From: Polaromonas sp.
GTDB taxonomy: Bacteria; Pseudomonadota; Gammaproteobacteria; Burkholderiales; Burkholderiaceae_C
Reading direction: 5' to 3'
Length of the DNA: 41,714 bases
NCBI RefSeq assembly: GCF_018780625.1
Contig: NZ_JADMJK010000082.1
Span: 1-41,714, forward strand
This document shows positions 36,796-41,714 of this stretch, one piece after another; position 1 is the stretch's first letter, and the number at the start of each line of letters is the position of its first letter. The notes under the pieces are model-generated. The model was not told the DNA's origin. It made no database searches and saw nothing but the letters and a program-made list of their open reading frames with translations. The position numbers were made by a program, and so were the translations under genes.

Positions 36796-37272
36796 CCGCT
36801 GATTGTAAAAAACATTGCCTGGCAAAACGAAGCCGGGACGCAGGACTTTGCGCAGGCCCTGGCCAGTCGGCCTGCGATTGGCCGCGCCCTGATTGAACTG
36901 CAGGGTGACCTGGGTGCCGGTAAAACGACCTTTGCCCGGCACCTGCTGCAAAGCCTGGGCGTGGAAGGCCGCATCAAGAGCCCCACCTATGCGGTGGTCG
37001 AGCCCTACACGCTGGGCCCCTCCAGCCTGCATCCGGGCCTCCATATCTGGCACTGCGACTTTTACCGATTCAATGACCCGAACGAGTGGGAAGAAGCCGG
37101 GTTTCGCGATATTTTTGCCAGCCCCGGGCTCAAACTGGTCGAATGGCCCGAAAAAGCGGGTAGCCATTTGCCGCAACCCGATCTGCGCATCCAGATCGAC
37201 CTGCAGGCCGACGAATCGCGCGCTGTCACGCTGACCGCACTTACCGCCACAGGCTCGGAACTGCTCACATGA
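36766..37272 (+). CDS. tsaE: tRNA threonylcarbamoyladenosine biosynthesis ATPase TsaE
   Basis: The protein is about 168 residues from ATG 36766; ATG 36778 is an alternative. The Walker A motif GDLGAGKTTFARHLL, the conserved IKSPTYAVVEPY and the HCDFYRFNDPNEWEEAGF stretch identify TsaE. It binds TsaD and TsaB to support t6A modification of tRNA. It diverges from queG, another tRNA-modification gene, with overlapping 5' ends. Its stop overlaps the next gene's start as ATGA (37269-37272), which links it to amiC. Confidence 0.92.
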   Translation: MIELMTVKEHPLIVKNIAWQNEAGTQDFAQALASRPAIGRALIELQGDLGAGKTTFARHLLQSLGVEGRIKSPTYAVVEPYTLGPSSLHPGLHIWHCDFYRFNDPNEWEEAGFRDIFASPGLKLVEWPEKAGSHLPQPDLRIQIDLQADESRAVTLTALTATGSELLT

Positions 37273-38642
37273 AACAAACCGCAATACCGCTCAGCCGTCG
37301 CAGCGCCCTGCAACTGGGCAGCGTGGTGCTCTTGCTGGGCGTGCGGCACCTCGCGCATGGCGCCACGATTCTGGCGGTGCGGGTCTGGCCTTCCAAAGAC
37401 TACACCCGGCTGACCATCGAGTCGGATGCGGAAATCAAGGCACAGCAGTTCTTTTTGACCAATCCCCCGCGCCTGGCGGTGGACATTCAGGGCGTTGACC
37501 TGATTCCGGCCTTGCGCGAACTGGTGGCCAAGGTGAAATCAGACGACCCCAATATTTCCGGCATTCGCGTCGGCCAGAATGCGCCGGGGGTGGTGCGGCT
37601 GGTGATGGACATGAAACAAGCCATGCTGCCGCAGGTGTTCACGCTCAAGCCCGTCGCCGCCTACCAGCACCGCCTGGTGTTTGACCTCTACCCCGCGCAG
37701 GTTGCGGACCCGCTGGAGGCCCTGATTGCGGAGCGACTGGCCAGCAAACCGGAGGCCGTGGCGCCCGCGGCAGAACCGACGCCAGACCATGACCCGCTAG
37801 GCAACCTGATGGCGCAGCAGTCCGGCAAAGCCGCCCCCAGCGCGCAGCCCCCTGCGCCGGCCATTGCCGCGGCACCCAGACCTCCGGCCGACAGCGCCGT
37901 CCCTGTCCCAAGAACCGTCGAGGCCAGAACCGACCGGCTTATCATCGTGGCACTGGACCCGGGCCACGGCGGCGAGGACCCCGGCGCCATCGGCCCTGGC
38001 GGCACGCGTGAAAAAGATGTGGTGCTGCAAATTGCCCTGCGCCTGCGCGACCGCATCAACCAGCAGCCCAACATGCGCGCCTACCTCACGCGGGATGCAG
38101 ACTTTTTTGTGCCGCTGCACATCCGCGTTCAAAAGGCGCGCCGCGTGCAGGCCGACCTGTTCATCAGCATTCACGCCGATGCCTTTTTTACCGACAGGCC
38201 GCAGGGCGCCAGCGTATTTGCGCTGAGCGAACGGGGTGCCTCCAGCAGTGCCGCGCGCTGGATCGCCGACAAGGAGAACTCCGCCGACCTGGTGGGCGGC
38301 ATCAATGTCAAGGCCAAGGATGCCCAGGTTCAAAAAGCCCTGCTGGACATGAGCACGACCGCACAAATCAGCGACAGCATGAAGCTCGGCGGCGCCATGC
38401 TGGGCGAGATCGGCGCCGTGGGCAGGCTGCACAAACCCCGGGTCGAGCAGGCCGGGTTTGCCGTCCTCAAAGCGCCCGACATTCCGAGCGTACTGGTGGA
38501 AACCGCCTTCATCAGCAACCCTGAAGAAGAAGCCAAACTGCGCAGTGACGGCTACCAGATACAGCTCGCCGATGCCCTGATGCGCGGCATTGCGCGCTAC
38601 TTCTCCAGGAATCCGCCGCTGGCGCGAAACCGCGCGTTGTGA
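37269..38642 (+). CDS. amiC: N-acetylmuramoyl-L-alanine amidase AmiC-type
   Basis: The 457-residue protein begins with a Tat signal, SRRSALQLG with R10 and R11, and a hydrophobic stretch to HGA. An AMIN domain (about 35-140) targets the division septum. A long Pro/Ala linker (about 155-220) leads to the Amidase_3 domain with zinc residues in ALDPGHGGEDPGA, DLFISIHADAF and VLVETAFISNPEE. It cleaves the amide between MurNAc and the peptide during daughter-cell separation. The ATGA overlap with tsaE indicates coupling. Confidence 0.93.
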   Translation: MKQTAIPLSRRSALQLGSVVLLLGVRHLAHGATILAVRVWPSKDYTRLTIESDAEIKAQQFFLTNPPRLAVDIQGVDLIPALRELVAKVKSDDPNISGIRVGQNAPGVVRLVMDMKQAMLPQVFTLKPVAAYQHRLVFDLYPAQVADPLEALIAERLASKPEAVAPAAEPTPDHDPLGNLMAQQSGKAAPSAQPPAPAIAAAPRPPADSAVPVPRTVEARTDRLIIVALDPGHGGEDPGAIGPGGTREKDVVLQIALRLRDRINQQPNMRAYLTRDADFFVPLHIRVQKARRVQADLFISIHADAFFTDRPQGASVFALSERGASSSAARWIADKENSADLVGGINVKAKDAQVQKALLDMSTTAQISDSMKLGGAMLGEIGAVGRLHKPRVEQAGFAVLKAPDIPSVLVETAFISNPEEEAKLRSDGYQIQLADALMRGIARYFSRNPPLARNRAL

Positions 38643-38809
38643 GCCTGCGCAGGCCAGCCGCACAAAAACCGGGACGACGGGGAACGGCGGCCTTCTCCTA
38701 CAGATGGGCCGCGCCCGAGGGCCTATAGTCAAATCACAGGTAGCGCCAGGACACAAGTCCCCAAACAGCTGAAAATGTCCCTAGGAAAAGCCTGAAACTT
38801 TTAGAAAAG

Positions 38810-39031
38810 ATGAATATTATGAACACGAAAATTTTGATCTCCGTCGCCGCTGCCGCCCTGATTACCCTGACCGGCTGCGCCAGCAACCCCACCAATGCGC
38901 AAATCGGCACCGGCGTCGGCGCCGTTGGTGGTGGCCTGTTGGGCAACGCCGTTTTCGGCAGCACCCTGGGTACGGTGGGCGGCGCCGCAGCTGGTGCGCT
39001 GATCGGCAACGAAATCGGCAAGAAGCGCTAA
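38810..39031 (+). CDS. Small glycine-zipper 2TM lipoprotein
   Basis: The 73-residue protein has a lipobox TLTGC with the cysteine at 23 (or 20 if ATG 38819 is used). After a short NPTNAQIG linker, two glycine-zipper helices follow: GTGVGAVGGGLLGNAVF and GTVGGAAAGALIGNEIGKKR. It resembles osmotically inducible lipoproteins such as OsmB. The starts at 38810 and 38819 are both possible. The preceding 38643-38809 holds a GC-rich palindrome (38645-38654) and a TATAGT that could be a -10. Confidence 0.8.
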   Translation: MNIMNTKILISVAAAALITLTGCASNPTNAQIGTGVGAVGGGLLGNAVFGSTLGTVGGAAAGALIGNEIGKKR

Positions 39032-39090
39032 GAACCGCGCGCGGCCGCGAGGCCGCGCCGGCGGGTTGAGGTTTCAGCCTCTTGGCCCGC

Positions 39091-39128
39091 AAAAAAACGA
39101 CGCCTGAATTTCAGTGCGTCGTTTTTTT
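39091..39128. terminator. Bidirectional intrinsic terminator
   Basis: AAAAAAACGACGC (39091-39103) pairs with GCGTCGTTTTTTT (39116-39128). The loop contains an inner CTGAA/TTCAG stem. It separates the convergent glycine-zipper lipoprotein and dedA genes. Confidence 0.9.
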
Positions 39129-39155
39129 ATGCCCCGTCAACGGGGCGGATGGGTG

Positions 39156-39818
39156 TCAAGGGTTGATGGCTGGCGCTGGCGCCTTGTTGCGGCTGGCCTT
39201 CCAGGCCCCGTACAGCACGATGAGCCCGGGAATCAGGATCATGGCCCAGATGATTTTGCTCAGATTTTCCTTGACCCAGGGGAAGTTGCCAAAAAAGTAG
39301 CCGGCGCTGCACAAGCCCACGACCCAGATCAGGGCGCCAATCACGTTGAAGGCCGTGAATTTTCCGCGGTTCATTTCCGCGACACCGGCCACAAAAGGCG
39401 CAAACGTGCGAATAAAGGGCATGAAGCGCGCAATGACGATGGTGATGCCGCCGTAGCGTTCATAAAATTCGTGCGCCTGGTTGAATGCCCGCTTGTTGAA
39501 AAACCGCGACTGCTCCCACTTGAACACCTGCGGGCCAAAGTAGCGGCCTATCGAGTAATTGCACTGGTCACCCAGAACCGCCGCCACCACCAGCAAGCCC
39601 ATGGCCAGCGGCAGGCTCAGCAGGCCGACGCCGCACAGCGCACCCACAATGAACAGCAAGGAGTCGCCGGGCAAAAACGGCATCACCACCACGCCGGTCT
39701 CGACAAAAATAATCATGAACAGCAGCGCGTATACCCACATGCCGTAGCTTTGGGTAAAGGCCTCCAGGTGCCTGTCCACGTGCAGGATGAAGTCGATCAG
39801 AAAAGTAATTAGTTCCAT
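39156..39818 (-). CDS. DedA-family membrane protein
   Basis: The 220-residue protein has about five hydrophobic segments. The DedA hallmarks are ETGVVVMPFLPGDSLLFIVGAL, with the conserved E and PGD, and IVIARFMPFIRTFAPFVAGVAEMNRGKF. DedA proteins are undecaprenyl-phosphate or phospholipid scramblase candidates that support membrane homeostasis. The ATG at 39818 is the start. It converges on the glycine-zipper lipoprotein gene and diverges from mutL with 92 bp between starts. Confidence 0.9.
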   Translation of the reverse strand: MELITFLIDFILHVDRHLEAFTQSYGMWVYALLFMIIFVETGVVVMPFLPGDSLLFIVGALCGVGLLSLPLAMGLLVVAAVLGDQCNYSIGRYFGPQVFKWEQSRFFNKRAFNQAHEFYERYGGITIVIARFMPFIRTFAPFVAGVAEMNRGKFTAFNVIGALIWVVGLCSAGYFFGNFPWVKENLSKIIWAMILIPGLIVLYGAWKASRNKAPAPAINP

Positions 39819-39910
39819 GGCGGGGATTTTGACACGCGGGTTTTACCAAGAACGTGGGCCAGGGCGCCACCCCTGCCGATGCCGGCGCCCTCTCCCCTAA
39901 AATCAGGACT

Positions 39911-41714
39911 GTGACCAACGCCTCTTTACCTTCCCCCTTGCCCGGCACGCGCCGCCCCATACGCGACCTTCCCGACGAGTTGATCAGCCAGATTGCCGCC
40001 GGCGAAGTGGTTGAACGCCCCGCCTCGGTGGTGCGCGAGTTGGTCGACAACGCGCTGGACGCCGGAGCCCGCCAGGTCACGGTGCGGCTGATGGCCGGCG
40101 GCGTGCGGCTGATTCTGGTTGAAGACGATGGCCTGGGCATTCCGCGCGAAGAGTTGCCTGTGGCGCTGCGCCGCCATGCCACCAGCAAGATTGCCTCGCT
40201 GCAAGACCTGGAGGCGGTGGGCACCATGGGTTTTCGGGGCGAGGCCCTGGCCGCCATCAACTCCATTGCCGACATGAGCCTGCTGTCCAGAACGCTGGAC
40301 ACCGAGCACGCCTGGCAACTGGACGGCCGGACCGGCGAGCTGACCCCGGCGGCGCGTAACCGCGGCACCAGCGTGGAGGTGCGCGAGCTGTTTTACGCCA
40401 CCCCCGCCCGCCGCAAATTCCTGAAAACCGATGCCACCGAGCTGGCCCACTGCATTGAGGCCGTGCGCCGCCACGCGCTGGTGCGGCCCGACGTGGGCTT
40501 TGCCATCTGGCACGAAGGCAAGCTGGTCGAGCAGTGGCGGGCCTGCAGCGGTGCTTCTGCGCATGACCAGCGCCTGGCCGACGTGCTGGGCAGCGACTTC
40601 GTGGCGCAGTCGGTGGCCGTGCAGTACGAAAGCCCGGCGCGCCGGGCCGACGGCCAGCCCGCGGTGCGGGTCTGGGGCCGCGCCGGCATACCGGACGCCG
40701 CCCGCGCGCGCGCCGACCAGCAGTTTGCCTATGTCAATGGCCGCTTCGTGCGCGACAAGGTGCTGACGCACGCAGCGCGCAGCGCCTACGAAGATGTGCT
40801 GCACGGCCACCGCCAGCCGGTGTATGCGCTGTACATCGAGATGGACCCGGCCCGTGTCGACGTGAACGTGCACCCGACCAAGATCGAAGTGCGCTTTCGC
40901 GACAGCCGCGAGGTGCACCAGGCGGTGCGCTACGCCACCGAAGACGCGCTGGCCCCGCCCCGCGCCGCCCTGGCGGCACAGGCCGACAGGCCCGACACGC
41001 CGCCACAGCCCGCCGCCGAAATAATCAAGGAAAAACTGCCGTTTTCCCAACAAGGATGGGCGCAACCAGCTATTAATTTAAGAGCAGCCCAGGACGGACG
41101 CGTCGCCGACTTCGAAGCAACCTGGCCGGCGCGTTCGACCTCAAGCAGTCCAGCTCCCGCTGCAAATCTGGACACAGCCCCCAGCGCAGCGGCCGACAGC
41201 CTGCCGGCCTGGCCGCTGGGCCGCGCCATCGCGCAGCTGCAGGGCATTTACGTGCTGGCCGAAAACGCCCAGGGGCTGGTGATTGTCGACATGCACGCCG
41301 CCCACGAGCGCATCGTCTACGAACGGCTGAAAAGCCAGCTCGACACCGCCACCGCCCGCATTGCGAGCCAGCCGCTGCTGATTCCGGCCACCTTTGCCGC
41401 CAGCCCGCAGGAGGTCGCAACGGCCGAAGCCAGCGCCGAAACGCTTGGCACGCTGGGCCTGGAGATCACCGCCTTTTCCCCCCGGACGCTGGCGGTGCGC
41501 GCCGTTCCCACCAGCCTGGCACTGGGCGACGCGGTGGAACTGGCGAGAAGCGTGCTGGCCGAACTGGCTCAAATGGATTCCAGCAGCGTGGTTCAGCGGG
41601 CGCATAACGAGTTGCTGTCGACCATGGCCTGCCACGGTGCCGTGCGCGCCAACCGGCGCTTGAACCTGGATGAAATGAACGCCCTGCTGCGCCAGATGGA
41701 AGCGACCGAGCGAT
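39911..41714 (+). CDS. mutL: DNA mismatch repair protein MutL (partial)
   Basis: The gene starts at GTG 39911 and runs off the right edge; 601 codons are present. The N-terminal GHKL ATPase has RELVDNALDAGA (E43, N47), EDDGLGI and GTMGFRGEALAAI. The C-terminal domain contains DMHAAHERIVYE (460-471), which fits the D-x-HA-x2-E-x4-E nicking-endonuclease motif. That is expected in bacteria without MutH. The linker includes a 17-bp palindromic element encoding residues from 387. Confidence 0.95.
   Translation, partial: MTNASLPSPLPGTRRPIRDLPDELISQIAAGEVVERPASVVRELVDNALDAGARQVTVRLMAGGVRLILVEDDGLGIPREELPVALRRHATSKIASLQDLEAVGTMGFRGEALAAINSIADMSLLSRTLDTEHAWQLDGRTGELTPAARNRGTSVEVRELFYATPARRKFLKTDATELAHCIEAVRRHALVRPDVGFAIWHEGKLVEQWRACSGASAHDQRLADVLGSDFVAQSVAVQYESPARRADGQPAVRVWGRAGIPDAARARADQQFAYVNGRFVRDKVLTHAARSAYEDVLHGHRQPVYALYIEMDPARVDVNVHPTKIEVRFRDSREVHQAVRYATEDALAPPRAALAAQADRPDTPPQPAAEIIKEKLPFSQQGWAQPAINLRAAQDGRVADFEATWPARSTSSSPAPAANLDTAPSAAADSLPAWPLGRAIAQLQGIYVLAENAQGLVIVDMHAAHERIVYERLKSQLDTATARIASQPLLIPATFAASPQEVATAEASAETLGTLGLEITAFSPRTLAVRAVPTSLALGDAVELARSVLAELAQMDSSSVVQRAHNELLSTMACHGAVRANRRLNLDEMNALLRQMEATER
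41069..41085. repeat. 17-bp GCTA-GAGC palindromic element in the mutL linker
   Basis: GCTATTAATTTAAGAGC encodes AINLRA and keeps GCT in codon phase. Read on the other strand it matches the coaBC copy at 11 of 17 positions. It lies in the disordered linker between MutL domains, where a foreign short segment would be tolerated. Confidence 0.45.

Noticed and set aside
36798-37284. N-terminal extension of queG to 529 residues
   Set aside because: The extension is antisense to tsaE and the QueG N terminus aligns with known proteins from the GTG at 36795.

Overview
The window looks like chromosomal DNA of a betaproteobacterium of the family Comamonadaceae. A Polaromonas-like organism is my best guess. 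That is an inference from GC-rich coding, the gene families, the dapA-bamC and pyrG-kdsA-eno-ftsB gene orders, and short AT-rich GCTA...TAGC repeats of a kind I recall from this family. About 42 protein genes fill the window and no gap exceeds 300 bp. I see no rRNA, tRNA, CRISPR array, prophage or intact insertion sequence. Both ends cut genes: a flavin monooxygenase on the left and mutL on the right.

Left region (1-9.5 kb). A 3-hydroxybenzoate 6-hydroxylase-like flavoprotein diverges from a MarR regulator, with two inverted repeats between them. Then comes a minus-strand operon: parE, a lytic transglycosylase, a membrane protein with a degenerate GGDEF domain, and parC. The first two junctions are one-base TGATG overlaps. 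A good LexA-box match lies upstream of parE, in the space shared with a divergent MFS transporter. The MFS gene is followed by a 39-residue membrane ORF.

Catabolic region (9.6-15.1 kb). After a small methyltransferase comes a minus-strand set: class III CoA-transferase, crotonase-fold protein, MDR oxidoreductase and a solitary Bug/TctC binding protein. A GntR/FCD regulator diverges from it, with repeated AAGTGT/ACACTT half-sites between. The crotonase lacks both glutamates of enoyl-CoA hydratases, so the pathway chemistry is open.

Central housekeeping region (15.2-31.3 kb). It holds dapA, bamC and a WalJ-like MBL hydrolase. An Ala-rich lipoprotein, an unknown protein with the RoxA-type ribosomal oxygenase, a SlyD-like FKBP isomerase, a glycine-zipper lipoprotein, dut and coaBC follow. 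Next come pyrG-kdsA-DUF1330-eno-ftsB, a P-loop-like protein with a Cys cluster, hslO, a gamma-carbonic-anhydrase-like protein and a DUF455 ferritin-like protein.

Right region (31.4-41.7 kb). It holds a cyclopropane-fatty-acid-synthase-like methyltransferase, xerD, a second Bug protein, an AEC transporter, queG overlapping tsaE head to head, a Tat-exported AmiC amidase, a glycine-zipper lipoprotein, DedA and mutL. The MutL carries the nicking-endonuclease motif.

The least explained signals are four 17-bp palindrome-like elements, three of them inside reading frames in the same codon phase, the LexA-like box at parE, and the crotonase without its catalytic glutamates.
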